Source of the DNA: Gnetum montanum
Taxonomy: Eukaryota > Streptophyta > Gnetopsida > Gnetales > Gnetaceae
DNA: 64,000 nt
Assembly (NCBI GenBank): GCA_015680685.1
Contig: MNCI01015561.1
Coordinates: 1,234,315-1,298,314 of the forward strand
Reading direction: 5' to 3'
In this document: positions 32,181 to 44,200 of the stretch, one piece after another
How the letters are laid out: every line of letters starts with the position of its first letter
Position numbering within the stretch: the first letter of the stretch is position 1
Program-made: the position numbers and the translations under genes
The notes under the pieces: generated by a model
Seen by the model: the letters and a program-made list of their open reading frames with translations, nothing else
Databases searched by the model: none
What the model was told of the DNA's origin: nothing

Positions 32181-32630
32181 GTCCTTAAACTTTAATGAAC
32201 TTAGTAAAGAGAAGGTCATCTAGAAATTGATCAAATAAGGGTTTTTCATCCTCATTGCTATCCCATCTTAACCAAGATAAATGATTAGCAACTACATTCT
32301 CAATTCCTTTCCTATCAACCATGGTAAGGTCAAATTCATGTAAAATTACCAACCACCATGTAACATGAGAGCTAACCATTGGCTTATTCATTAGGTAATG
32401 AATTACACTATGCTTAATGTACACAACAATTGGGTATCCAAGAACATAGTACTTAAATTTTTCCAAGGCATACTCACCTTCCATGAGTTCTTTTTCAATG
32501 GGGGTGTATTTAACTTGTGCATCCATAATGCTTCTACTTGCACAATGAATATAATATGGACATCTCTAATCATTCATTTATGTAACCACCAGTTCCAAAG
32601 CATAGTTATATGAATTTGTCATTATATGGA
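32181..32630 (-). pseudogene. RNase H of element H
   Basis: DAQVKYTPIEKELMEGEYAL, FKYYVLGYPIVVYIKHSVIH, FDLTMVDRKGIENVVANHLS and LRWDSNEDEKPLFDQF align along the length of D RNase H (60,618-60,940). The frame is open for 113 codons (32,185-32,526). Confidence 0.8.
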
Positions 32631-33636
32631 ATGGCCTAGACCAATCTACGATGTGTAGAATTGGAATTTCTATAAACTTGTACTGTAAGTGTTGGAATGC
32701 TTATTTGCATTCCTTTTTCCATTTAACAACTGCATCTTTCTTTGTAAGCTCTACCAGTGATTTTGCAATTCTATAGAAATTTTCTAAGTGCTTGTGATAA
32801 CCAATATGGCCAAGGAATGACCTAACATCTTTTATAGTTTGAGATTACCTAGTTATTCCTTAGATGACCCTTACTTTTTTAGGGTCCATCACAATCCCCT
32901 TTTATAAAATTTGGTACCTCAAGATAATGTCATCTTGGACCATCAGGTGGCTCTTTTTCTAGTTGAACCGCAAGTTCATTTCCATGCATCACTTGAGAAC
33001 CTGGTCAAGATGATTCAATGCTTATTTAAACTTGGTACCATAGGTGGAGAAGTTATTCATGAATACTTCCACATGCCTACTAATTTTTTGCTGAAATATG
33101 CTCAACACTAAACATTGGAAAGTTGTAAAAGCATTACAAAGACTAAAAGGGCATCTTTTTATATGCCAAAGTTCCCTAGGAACTTGTGAAAGTTATCTTG
33201 ACTAGGTATTCTAGTGTGATTTGAATTTGGTTATAGCCACTATAACCATCTAGAAACTATAGTAATTATGTCCTATAATTGTATCCAGTACTTGGTCCAC
33301 AAATGGCAATGAAAAATGATCTTTAAAGGTAGCCATGATCAATAGCTTAAAATCTATACAAACTCTCCATTTTCCTCCTTTTTTTCGCATAACAATGAGT
33401 GGGCTTACCCACTTTCTATCTGCTACAGGATAGATGAATCCTACCTTAAGAAGTTCAACTTCATCTTTAACAACTTGATTAAGCTTTGAATTCAATCTCC
33501 TTTGTGGCTACCTCCTTAGCTTGATCCTAGAGTTTGTATAAATCTAGTGTTGGCATATGCATGGATCTATTCTAGTTAACTCATTATATAACTAGGCAAA
33601 ATTTGTTGGCCACTTGTTTACAACTTTTAGGAGCTT
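32631..33636 (-). pseudogene. Reverse transcriptase of element H
   Basis: Minus-strand 33,250-33,495 reads NSKLNQVVKDEVELLKVGFI, YPVADRKWVSPLIVM, KWRVCIDFKLLIMATFKDHF and SLPFVDQVLDTIIGHNYYSF, the Athila RT N-terminal pattern. The FMDD region (about 33,030-33,060) is damaged. At about 33,636 the homology stops at a junction with plus-strand 3' sequence. Confidence 0.78.
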
Positions 33637-34926
33637 TCCTTTTCGTTCTTTGGTTAGATACCTCACATCCTAATCTTTGTAATTCCTTCTCATCCCATTA
33701 TTTACCTTATTACTACATGCAATTATGTGCCTAATGGTTTTGTATAGTATAGTGTAGGATCCCAACTAAGAAGGTTGTGTGTTGTTTGAAATCAAGGCAT
33801 GGTTCACATTTAACTTCTAAGGTATCCATGGACATCTATAGGAATGGTTATGCAAGGGCATTATGGTAGGAGCCTACTTTGGGAAGGATCCACTTGTATA
33901 ACTTTTGTTGATCATGACTATGAACCAAAACCTCACATCTTCAAGGACATCATGGATAGCTTCTCTAAATTTTTGCATGATTTTGTGACTACTTCTCATC
34001 AATTTCAATTATGTTTAATCCTTTTATATTGAAATTTCCTCTGAATTCAAAATTTCTTAGACATTTTTGGAATCACATGTTTTTCAACATTCCAATGTAT
34101 TTGCAATATCTTGCAAACTGAATCTTTGATTTCAATTGTTCAAAAACTTGTGAGCTTCTAGAGTTAAGCTCATTTATCATAAGGGCTAAGAATGTAATTT
34201 TTGAAATTTTTCTAACACCCCATTTTCAAACATCATGGTAACTAATAGTAAAAATAATCAAAATGACATGAATACCTTGATGATTTTAGTTATCTCATAG
34301 CCTTGGAAACATTATTTCATAATCACCTAAAGCATAAATGCTAATTTTTTTTGAATTTTGAACTAACTATGGATCCAGGAAATGTTTATCATTAAGAAAA
34401 AAACTACCAAAACTAACGTTGATCATTTGGTGATTGCAGATGATGTTGAAAGGAATACCTAAGATTGAAGATCTTTTGCAAGGTAAGGAAAAGAGGCCAA
34501 GAGGATGATAGAGGAGGATATGCCCATGAACAAATAATAGCACATTTAAGGATTAAAGGTCAAACATCACTTGTTTGTTACATCCATGAAATGATGAAGA
34601 AAAATTTCAATCCATCCCTTAAAAATGTTCTACATAAGAGAGAAGTGCCAACATAACAACTAAGGTTGAAAAACAGTTATTGCCAACAACATCATGAAGA
34701 TTCATTATCGACAAATTTTTTGAAGAGTTCTATAATTTGCAAACTTCAATATCTATCCAATGCTTTTTTTCATGTTGTAATTCATCTACTTGAATAAAAT
34801 TTTGTAATGTGATACTCAAGTTTTATAATGGTAGCCAATCTATTCATGGTCATCCCACAACTTTTGTAATGAAATCCATTTATATATAACTCAAGAATAA
34901 GTTTTTAGTCAGTCATCGGAGTATGA
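33637..34926 (+). other. 3' end of another Athila-like element inside H
   Basis: Parallel to 28,670-29,852 over its length: GCAATTATGTGCCTAATGGT, GCAAGGGCATTATGG, then a presumed intron (34,163-34,439, donor GAGTTAAGCTC, acceptor GATTGCAG). An ORF X remnant follows from 34,440 (PKIEDLLQGKEKRPRG). It ends with a purine tract (GTCATCGGAGTA) and the LTR start TGATGAAACC at 34,927. Confidence 0.7.
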
Positions 34927-35223
34927 TGAAACCTAATATGTTGGGTAGTTGAAGTCATGGGGATATTATGAAATATCATTTTTTTAATTATATCAATCAA
35001 CTAAGACATCGTAGATGTTATATCGTAGATGCTATATTGTAAATGTTGCATCACATCTATGTTATAGCATCCTTGTCAATGCATCTCAATTGGCTGCGAC
35101 ATAGTAGATGCTATACCACATCTGCTACATCATAGATGTTATATCACATCTACTTTAACTTAATTGCATCAACACATCCTTGTCGATGCATCCCTATCGA
35201 CACAGCCAAATGAGTTAACACAT
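34927..35223 (+). repeat. Two LTR starts in 50 bp and a short-unit repeat
   Basis: A B-type LTR start (TGATGAAACCTAATATGTTGGG) is followed after about 30 bp by a second purine tract (AGTCATGGGGATA, about 34,957-34,969) and a C-type LTR start (TTATGAAATATC). 35,010-35,160 repeats variants of ATCGTAGATGCTATATC in both orientations. The fragment is cut off against the primer site of H. Confidence 0.6.
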
Positions 35224-35241
35224 CCCCAACAACGACGCTAA
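35224..35241 (-). other. Primer binding site of element H
   Basis: Minus-strand TTAGCGTCGTTGTTGGGG adjoins an LTR end (TTATCA); a mutated tRNA-Asp-type site. Confidence 0.65.
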
Positions 35242-36117
35242 TGATAAGGAGCCGGTATTCCCTATACCCAACCATATGAATCACTAGCATGTGCACGTGA
35301 TCCGATCGAATTCTGTAGACTTTATTTTCCTAAGTGGTAATACATAGATGGTGAGTTATGTAAGCGTTAGTCATTATCTTCCTAATCAACATTTATGTTA
35401 ATCTATGTGTATGGTAAAGTATGATCGAGATATAAGATATTTATTTTTATGCTTTTTATTATTTTCTCTTCTACTAAATGATTAAGTAAATAAATTTTTA
35501 ATATTTAAATTTAAATAATTAATTAACTACTTAAGTAACTAACTAGCCTAACATAGATCATATATTCCCACTTTTCGTACATATCCTAAACCTACACTAA
35601 GCTACTGGGTTACCAAGTGTCTACTACTAGGTGTACCAAGTATCCACTACTATAATTATCAAGCGTTAATATATCCTACTCAAAGTGTTCATACTCATGT
35701 TGCTTACAAACTATAATATTAATTACTTAATAATAAGAAAGCAAATTTTATGTAAAGTGCTCAAAAGTAAAGCTATGCTAATCTAAGTGTTGCAATGGAT
35801 AGAAGAAATCTTGATTTTATTCCTGCTCATGCAAATGTGTCCAGGTATAGATGCATTGGAATAAAATTTTGTACAATCACTTGAATCCATGTTGCAAGCA
35901 CTTAGAGAAAAAATATTCTAACTTCTATAGGAATAAATTGTAAGAGTTTGGCTAAGGTAATGACCAAAATAGGTCATAAATGTGAGAGGTCTGTGTATTT
36001 ACATAGGCAATGCTTGCTTCAATGTCAATGTACCTACGTCAACACATCCTAAGATACATCAACAAGGATCCATCAATGGGCCTAAACCAACACAACTGTC
36101 TTATTAATATTTCACCA
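35242..36117 (-). repeat. 5' LTR of element H (C type)
   Basis: 876 bp, TGATAAGGAGC to ATTTCACCA on the plus strand. The text resembles the LTRs of E (for example AATATTCTAACTTCTATAGG and the CAATGGGCC/CATCAATG words of U3). Confidence 0.82.
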
Positions 36118-36296
36118 AACTTCTATAAATCATGGGATTATTTTGGGTTCCAACACCCCATAAATATGAACAAAGGCTACAAAAGATGAATCAACTTATT
36201 AATCTTTAACTAAACCTTTGGAGCTTGAGATATAATTTGGAAATGGACAAGGCAAGAGATGTGTGATTTTTCTATAATAGTCATATGATAAATATT
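36118..36296. other. Short single-copy stretch between elements H and G
   Basis: 179 bp without recognisable element sequence. It ends with ATATT (36,292-36,296), the reverse complement of the target duplication left of element G. Confidence 0.6.
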
Positions 36297-37130
36297 TTAT
36301 GAGCAATGAGTGTTCCCTATGCCGAACTATATGAATTACAAGCATTCATGTGCAATCTAGTTGAATTCTGTGGATAGAACTACTATGGTATTTAAATTGT
36401 TAAGCATTGATCACAAGTCGTTGTCTTCTCACTTGAACTAGTAGTAGCTTTATCACATATGGTTTAATCCAAAGTGAGGCATATGATTATTGATGTTTTT
36501 GGGGCCTCAAACTAACTAAATAATAACATATAGAAATTAATTATTTAATCTAATTAATAATAAAATTAAATATAAAACTACCTAATGGTAATAAGTATCT
36601 ATTCCTAGCTTGTCATACACGTCCTCAACTCACGTACCCATTGTTAAAATTATCAAGTATTATGCTACTAGGCGAACTAAGCAATAACACTACTAAACTT
36701 ACCAAGTGAATATCACACTCATTCCACCGATTGATTAATGTAAATGAAAATGTAAATATTAACTAAGTATATAGAAAGTAAACCTATTCTAAGTCCAAGT
36801 TTTGCAATGAATATAAATCAATATTGATCTTATTGTTGTTCATGGAATGTGTCCAAGTATGATGCCACTCAAATAAGATGTCATACAATTGACTCAAACC
36901 CATGCTATAGGCACTCACTAACTGTTTGCTAAGATTATGAAAGAAAACTACAAGAGTTAAACTACTTTATTAACCAAAACAGTACCTCTATGTGAAGGGT
37001 GTGCACATGTATATAGGCTTCAAGTGACAAAGTATCGATGTGTATCCACCAATGCATCCAAGGATGCATTGATGGCCATGCGTCGATGGTGATGTGTCAA
37101 CATAGTTGCCCGATATAAGATGCTTCATCC
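36297..37130 (-). repeat. 3' LTR of element G (B type), displaced by inversion
   Basis: 834 bp. Its plus-strand start TTATGAGCAATGAG is one base off TGATGAGC, and its end is ATGCTTCATCC. It matches the interrupted LTR at 22,470-25,089 rather than the A-type LTR at the other end of its present element. The purine tract TACCTCCATGACTA (37,131-37,144) follows. Confidence 0.85.
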
Positions 37131-37144
37131 TACCTCCATGACTA

Positions 37145-37350
37145 ACTTAAAACTTATCCTTGAGTTATATATATATATATATATAGACAAAGTTTCGTTA
37201 TAAAAAATTTTGGGATGACCAAGACTAGATTGAGGAACAAGCTCAATTAAATACATAGTGGATAGGTATGGGATTATTGACTAACTAGAAATTTATTCAT
37301 GTCGCAGTGGGGAATTAAAAAAAATTTGGACACAGACACAAAATGACAAA
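37145..37350 (-). other. Remaining 3' end of G joined to gag of F: right inversion breakpoint zone
   Basis: 37,150-37,235 matches, inverted, the 3' end at 34,810-34,900 (TTGGGATGACCA, TTGAGTTATAT). A (TA)n run stands at 37,163-37,182. From about 37,350 upward the sequence is the F gag tail. Between 37,240 and 37,350 nothing is recognisable. Confidence 0.55.
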
Positions 37351-39258
37351 ATTTGTGGAACTAATGGGGTTCCCGGATAACGAGTTGACCCACTATGATG
37401 TTTGTGACTGGAAGATGGTATGCAAGGATCGATTTTTCACTCTCCATTTCTGTGTTCATTGGGCCATATGATTGTTGGAGTGTTGAGTGGTGGCCTTGAT
37501 GAGGTAACATGAGGTGTTAGGTTCAAAGAGGAAGATGTACCACAATGTTGGATTTGTGTTGAGTTGGTGGATGTAGTGGTTTTTGAACTGTGGTGTCCCT
37601 TTCGACAGTCATGTCTAAAGAAGGGATGCCTTCGATGTTGTGAAGGACCTCTACCACTATTGATAGTAGCAGCACAAGTAACGTTTGCAGGTTGGTGCTG
37701 TGGTGAAAAATCTTTTAGCATAGCTGGAGGTGATGTAGAAGGGGGTGAAGTACAAGAATATTGAGGTTGAGAAGTGTAAGGCACATGAGGTGGTGATCTT
37801 GTTGGAGAGGACATGGGTGGATAGTACTTGGGAGAATGATAACGATGAGGTGAGGTAGAGGATGCTGATCCCATTGGGGAAATAGAGTGTTGAACATAAT
37901 AAGCATTTGGTGCTGCGACATACGAAGGGTATGGTCTAATTGGTGGTGGCCTCCCCCACGACTGAGGTTTTTGCCACTGTGGTTGGACATAGTATTTTTG
38001 TACGAACTCTGGATGTAACATTCCTTCCCAATGCTCATATAAATGTGACAAGATTGGACATTGACCTTTGGGGTGATCATACAAGCAAATATTGCATTCA
38101 TATGTATGATTGATAGTTGAGCTCTTATCCCTATTCTCTTCTACCCTTTGTTTCGATTATTGCGTGGTGTCCTGTCCTTTTTCTCGATTTGGCATAGTTT
38201 TTCCTCTAATAATGTTGGCATATTCTCCACATCTTTCATGTACCAAGTCCATCATCTTATTAATATTTGCCTCAATTTCATCTAGTGATTGTAGGATTGG
38301 CAAAGATGATTCCACCTCCTTGAAGTGAGTTGATTTCTCCTCCTCATGATCATGGACCCTTGTTAAGTTAAGATTTTGGTCCTGTTGAGAATTTTCAATA
38401 TTCTCCCATTTGGCTATTTCTCCTTCTTCTTTTGCTATCCGCTTAATAAGCTCTTGGGGTTGATGGATTTGTAGCTCATATAGTTGACCATGGGCATACA
38501 TCCCTAGGGTCTCCCTTGTTTCATTACGAAGCCCATCTATGATATGGTACATTAGCCTTTCCTCGGAGAACCCATGGCCTGGGCAGTTGTTTAACAGTGC
38601 ATAATATCTTTCCAAGGCCATGTCCAAGGGTTCATGTTGCACTTGTTTCCATTCTTGGATTTGTCTCCTCAAGGTTGACACTCTCGCATAGGTTTGATAT
38701 CTTTCGTTAAAAAGTTCTACCATTGTCGGCCAATGTTGAATTGATTTTGGTTTTATGACCTATACCATACTTTTGCTTGGCCAACGAGTTTCAGAGGAAA
38801 GAGCTTAAGTTTTTACCACCCATTATCAATGTTGTTCCATGTACAGGCGTCGTAGAAGGCTTGTAAATGTTGTTGCGGATCTGAATCATAACCTCCTGAA
38901 AACTTGGGAAATTTTTTTAAATCAAGCATGGGTAGACAACTTTCCTTACGATGCCTGCAGGCTATTCGAACAGCCTCATGTATTTCCGTTAAGCTTGTAG
39001 TTACTAGGAGGAGTTCATCCTCATCATGTAAGTTATGCTTTTGTGCATTGGGACGATGTTGTCTTTGTTTATGTTTATAAGAAACCCCCACCTCGGGTTG
39101 CATACTCCAATCTTTATTGTCATACTATTCGTTGGTTCTCCAATGAATTGCCTCACTAGATGTGGCATTATTATAGTCTTGTAGGAGAGACATGGTTGTG
39201 AATTTGTGTGTGATTTTAATTGAATTGAATTTAATTTCTTTTCTAAAGGATATATCAT
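37351..39258 (-). pseudogene. gag of element F
   Basis: Well preserved capsid core on the minus strand: MLDLKKFPKFSGGYDSDPQQ, then MVELFNERYQTYARVSTLRR, LDMALERYYALLNNCPGHGF and LMYHIIDGLRNETRETLGMY. A Glu/Lys-rich segment follows, then the intact zinc knuckle CNICLYDHPKGQCPILSHLY (about 38,030-38,090) and a Tyr/Pro/Ser-rich tail to 37,437. Two long open frames (188 and 215 codons) remain. No protease follows. Confidence 0.88.
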
Positions 39259-39309
39259 TAATTCCTATACAGCGACCTTGTATGATATAACTAATCTAAA
39301 TAACTAGCA

Positions 39310-39331
39310 CCATTGCCGGAAATGACACCAA
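39310..39331 (-). other. Primer binding site of element F
   Basis: Minus-strand TTGGTGTCATTTCCGGCAAT follows the LTR end CTCATCA; a mutated tRNA-Asp-type site. Confidence 0.65.
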
Positions 39332-40166
39332 TGATGAGTGGCTAGGTACCCCTACACTCAACCATATGAATATGAGCGTTCATGCACGATCCGGTCGAAC
39401 TCCATGGATGGGCTAGTTGTGGTATCTAGATAGTTACACGTTGATCGCAGTTCGCTATCTTCTCACCTGGACTAGTATTGCTTTGTCATGTATGGTTTAG
39501 TCCAGAGTGAGACATATGATGTGATCCTAAACTAATGCTACTCCTAGAGACAATGGAAGATAATATTAATTAAACTAATGAGCAATAGGAAATGAGTCTA
39601 AGCTAGCCTAAGTGCAATGAGTATCCATTCCTTAATCATCTGTACACATCTTGGACCTCGTGCACTACTACCACTGGGGTCACCAAGCGTAGATCCTAGG
39701 TACGCTGCTGGGTTACCAAGTAGTCACACTTAAATGCTTGTGATCAAGTCGTACTCATTCCGCATTTAACGATAGGAATAGCAAATGATGAGAAATAAAT
39801 ATTAACTAAGAAAGTAATAAATATTAACTAAGAAAGCAATACATAACAATAACAATTAACAATTAAACTAGATAATTAAAACTAAGGGAATGCTGCAATG
39901 ATGAAGTAATCTCAATCTTTATTTTCAGTCATGTGCACGTCCAAGTACGTCACACTCGAATAAAGGTTCCATACAATTACAAGCATCACACTGCGGGCAT
40001 GCATTGGGAAAATAATCTAACTCCTATGGAAACAAACTAAAAGAGTCTAGCTACAAATGACAAAAGGATGCCTAAATGAGGTGGAGGGCCCTCTTATTTA
40101 TAGGTCGGGATAGGTGGCTGCGTAAACGGGGCCCCGTTAACGCATTGACTTAATGACACTTCATCA
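39332..40166 (-). repeat. 5' LTR of element F (A type)
   Basis: 835 bp, TGATGAGTGGCTAGG to GACACTTCATCA on the plus strand, with TATA words (TATTTATAGG, about 40,104-40,113). Directly outside lies GTAGG (40,167-40,171), the reverse complement of CCTAC next to its mate LTR at 29,853-30,672. Confidence 0.9.
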
Positions 40167-41052
40167 GTAGGTATTTCCTACGTCCAATCATATGAATCAC
40201 AAACATTCATTAGTGATATGGTTGAATTCCATAGAGTTAGTTACCCAAGTACTTGATGTTTCTAAGTAGTGAATTGTGTAGTTGCAGGATCATTATCTTC
40301 TTAACCCATACTTGTATTTTATTTGTATGTATGGTTAAGTGTGGTTAAGGCATATGATGTGTATTTTTTATAACTATTTTTAATATATTTTTCTCCTAAT
40401 CTCTAGATGAGGAAGTGAATGTTGAATGATCAATTATTTAAATAATCAACTAGTTTAATAACTAACTATCCTAATGTGGAGTATCTGATACCACTTGTCG
40501 TACACATCTTGAACTAGTATTAACACTATTGGGTTACCAAGCGGCTATTATTGGGTGTGCCAAATGTCCATTGCTAGAATTACCAAGTGTTATGCTCAGA
40601 GTGGTTATTCTTACATATTTATGATTAATTATATTAACTAAATAAGAATATAAATGGAAAGTGCATGGAAAGTAAAGTGCATAAATGAAATAGTAAACTA
40701 ATCTAAGTGCTACAATGGATATAGAAAATCTTGATTTTTTTGTTGTTCATGCCAATGTGTTCAGGTACATAGGAAATCAAATAAAACTCCATATAGTCCC
40801 CTAGATCCACACTACGGGCACCTAGAGAGAAAATATTCTAACTCTAGAAGGAATATATTGCAAGAGTTCTACTAAGGTTATGATTGAAAAGTGTCATAAA
40901 TGTGACAGGCACATGCATTTATATAGGTAGTGACTACATTAGTGTTGACATATCTATGTCAATGCATCCTACCATACATCAATGGAGGTATGTCAACGAG
41001 GCTACGTTGATGAGGATGCATTGATGCAACCTGTCTTATTGATATTTCATCA
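40167..41052 (-). repeat. 3' LTR of element E (C type), outer end missing
   Basis: Parallel to 53,901-54,763 (GTAGGTATTTCC..., CTAAGTAGTGAATTGT, CTTCTTAACCCATACTTGT). It lacks the first nine bases of the LTR because F inserted at GTAGG and the inversion removed the far side. Confidence 0.85.
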
Positions 41053-41213
41053 CACCCCCATGATATACTGAAAAATTATCATTAGGTAAAAAGAATTAGG
41101 ATCAAGTTTCTTACAAAATTGGGAGGTATGGAATTTATTAACCAAAAGATAGACATAATACTAATAACTAACTCTGAATGTTAGATTGTACATTGTTTAC
41201 AAAAAATAAGTGT

Positions 41214-44200
41214 TCATTTCAAAAAAATATGACACTTTATAAAACTTTCAACAAGTGCATGTAGAAGTGTTGAGGACATGATGAAGTTTGAGACAATGCC
41301 TGGAGGTGAAGGCTCCTATGCCTTTGATGGTTCCTAGTCTTATCTTGATGTTGCTAGAGGTTGAGGTTGGCCTGCTACTACCCCTTCTTCTTTCAGAAGC
41401 TTGAAAGCATCTAAAACTACTTTCATGTTTTTATCTTTACTTTGTGGGTCATGAATGGTCCAAGTAGATTTGTTGATGTGAGCTGATGCAGGAATGTCCC
41501 ATGGGTAGGGCATTGAAGAAAATAGTTACTTTGTGTTGAAAAACTAGGCTACAAAAGTTTGATGTTCTATATCGAATGTCATTATGAGGTTTTGTAGCTC
41601 ATATTAGTCATTCATCCTCCTAGTTAGGTTAGATAAATGAATCTACTTTTGAGATATTCAAGTTCTACATTAGCTATCTCCAAATTTTGGTTTGTTTCTA
41701 CCTCATAGATGAGATAGGAACTGGTCACTTGCTTCTCTAATTCTAAGCTTAGCCTCCTTGTTGTTAGCATCACTAAGTTTGTGTAATGGAGATTGGCAAG
41801 TTTTGTGTACTCTTTTATGTATTCAATCTGCAAATCCTTTAGGAGGATTTTAGCCTTGTTGAACACATTTAGTTCATCAAAGAGGGGAAGCCATAGGTTA
41901 CCTCTTTACTAGAGTTGTTGAAGGGCCTCATTCATCTTTGCCTTAATCATTGTAATAGGGATGAATTTCAGATGATGACTCTCATCCAATAATCCTTCCA
42001 AGATGAATGGAAGTGAAGCTTTGACTTATACATCAGGAATCTACAGATTATTTCATCTCATTCAAAGGTAATAGTTCATACATTTGAGCCAAGGTTTGGA
42101 GATCCGTATCATAGGTGTCTTAGGATGTTGTAAGATTCTCGGTGAAAGACCCTCTACATCATCCTTTGTTACCATAACTGAAAACCTTAACAAATAAGAG
42201 AATGATTCATGAGAAAAACAAAAAATATTTAAATTTAAATTTGAACTTGAAAAACCCAGTTCTTCTAGATACCCATCTTGCACACATCCTTCTCCCTTTA
42301 AATACAAAACTAGTTATCATTATGCAGAATGTGATACTTTGTTAAAAATAAACATGAACAGAACTGGTAAAAGTTCAGATGATGAATCTAACAAAGAGCA
42401 TACATTTCAATAGGAACAACCAAAAGTAAAAGATTCTCCTACTATAAATTCATTAGAATAACAAAAGGAAATAGCCCATATGATGTTCCAAAAGCTTAGT
42501 ATATAACCACCTATGGATACAATAAAATTACAAAATTGGACTAACATTAGGACAACCACTTTAGTAGGTAGTTCTAGATAATGCATTCATGAAATAGTAA
42601 AAACACAGAAAAACCTAGCTACTATAGAATAATGTTGGGTTCCTAAGATGAAGAAACCCTCAACTCCAAAAAAATATAATGATTCGATTCCTAAGTATGA
42701 CACAAATCTAGATTCTCCACCTTGTAGTAGTTCAACACAATCTTGCTCTTGCCAAAGGTTAACTTCTACACAAAAGGGAAAAGGAAAATTAATAAATGCC
42801 AATGAAGAATCTTCTAAAGTTATGGATTTTGAAGAACAAGATGAAGAAGAATAAATCTCTGTTCTTGTCCTTAGTAAGCTTGGGCTTGAAAATTGCAGGG
42901 TCAGAGAGATTGGTGTACAACTCAACAACTTTGGCAGCTAATTGCTAATTGGCTGCAATGGCCTCCTCTAGTTGTACATTGGTAATAAGTAGTTTTCCCT
43001 TTGTCTTGAGCAACTGCAACTAGTTTACAGTGATATCACCTGGGAGGCTAAATATCTTATGAAGTGGTTGCCTAGTTCCAACCACTCTTTTTAATACCAC
43101 CTTGTGTTGGGCATCACTCATTCGACTACTTCCTACTCCTATAGATGCATTAATGTTCATCATTGTGGTAGCATTAGGTATTGATTCCATAGGAGCGTTC
43201 AAGGCTTCAGCAACCCTATGTGTCACCTTCTCCATCACTATCTCTTGGCCTTTGTGTTGCATGACCAAGATGGTACCTTCCTCACCTTTCTCAAACATGA
43301 CAATGAAGGCTGTAACATTTCTTGAAATTTCAAAAAACATTTGTTCAAGGATGGACACTATGACCTCTTGGGCACTTGGATTAGGCCTTGTGGGTGTCTG
43401 GTTCCTTTGAACTAAGAATAGCGAGACAATGTTACTATCCAGCTAGTTCATGGATCTTATGACCTCGTTTAAGTGACTCATGATTGGATGGTAGATAGAT
43501 GGTTCTCCACCACTTGTAGAACTTTGGTATTACTGTAGCTACTACATAAATTTTCTTAGTCATGAAACAGTTGCAAGCACTTTTAGAATAGTCTTTGGAG
43601 CTACAGGTGATGGTAGTGGTGGTTGCTCATCTTCTTGTAGCTTAGTTGCTACTTGATCTTTCATCATTTCTTACCATGATGTAGCAAGAGCATGGCGAAT
43701 CACATTATTTAAATAGTGAGCTATGTCTTTTTTTTTTTGCATAGTTTGTAGATGAGGCATGGAAAGGAAATTTTCTTTCTTCCTTTTTCATTTTCCTTTA
43801 AAATAATTTTCTATTTTTTAGAAAATAAGCTAAGGAAGGTTGACTAGAATCTTTTCACTCAGAGCAGCTCATGCTCAGGAAAAGAAAGTAGTGACTTTGT
43901 TAGGCCTTATCATTAGGTTTAGATGATGAGTTACAATTTTTAAGTATGCTCTCTTTGCATTGGTGAGAGCACCATACTCTTTGTGGTCTACCTTGTAGCA
44001 TCACTGCACCCATTCTTTCTTTGCTGATGGGTCCACCTGTCTCAAAATCTTAGCCACCTTGGCCCCTTTGTCTAGCAACCAGAGAGCCTTTACAATGGGC
44101 TTAATAGAATAGGAGATGATGATGTGTTTGAGTTTCATTAATGCATCTCTTTATTGATTGTTCCAAAATAAGTAGGTCTTCCCCATGTACCATTCTTCGT

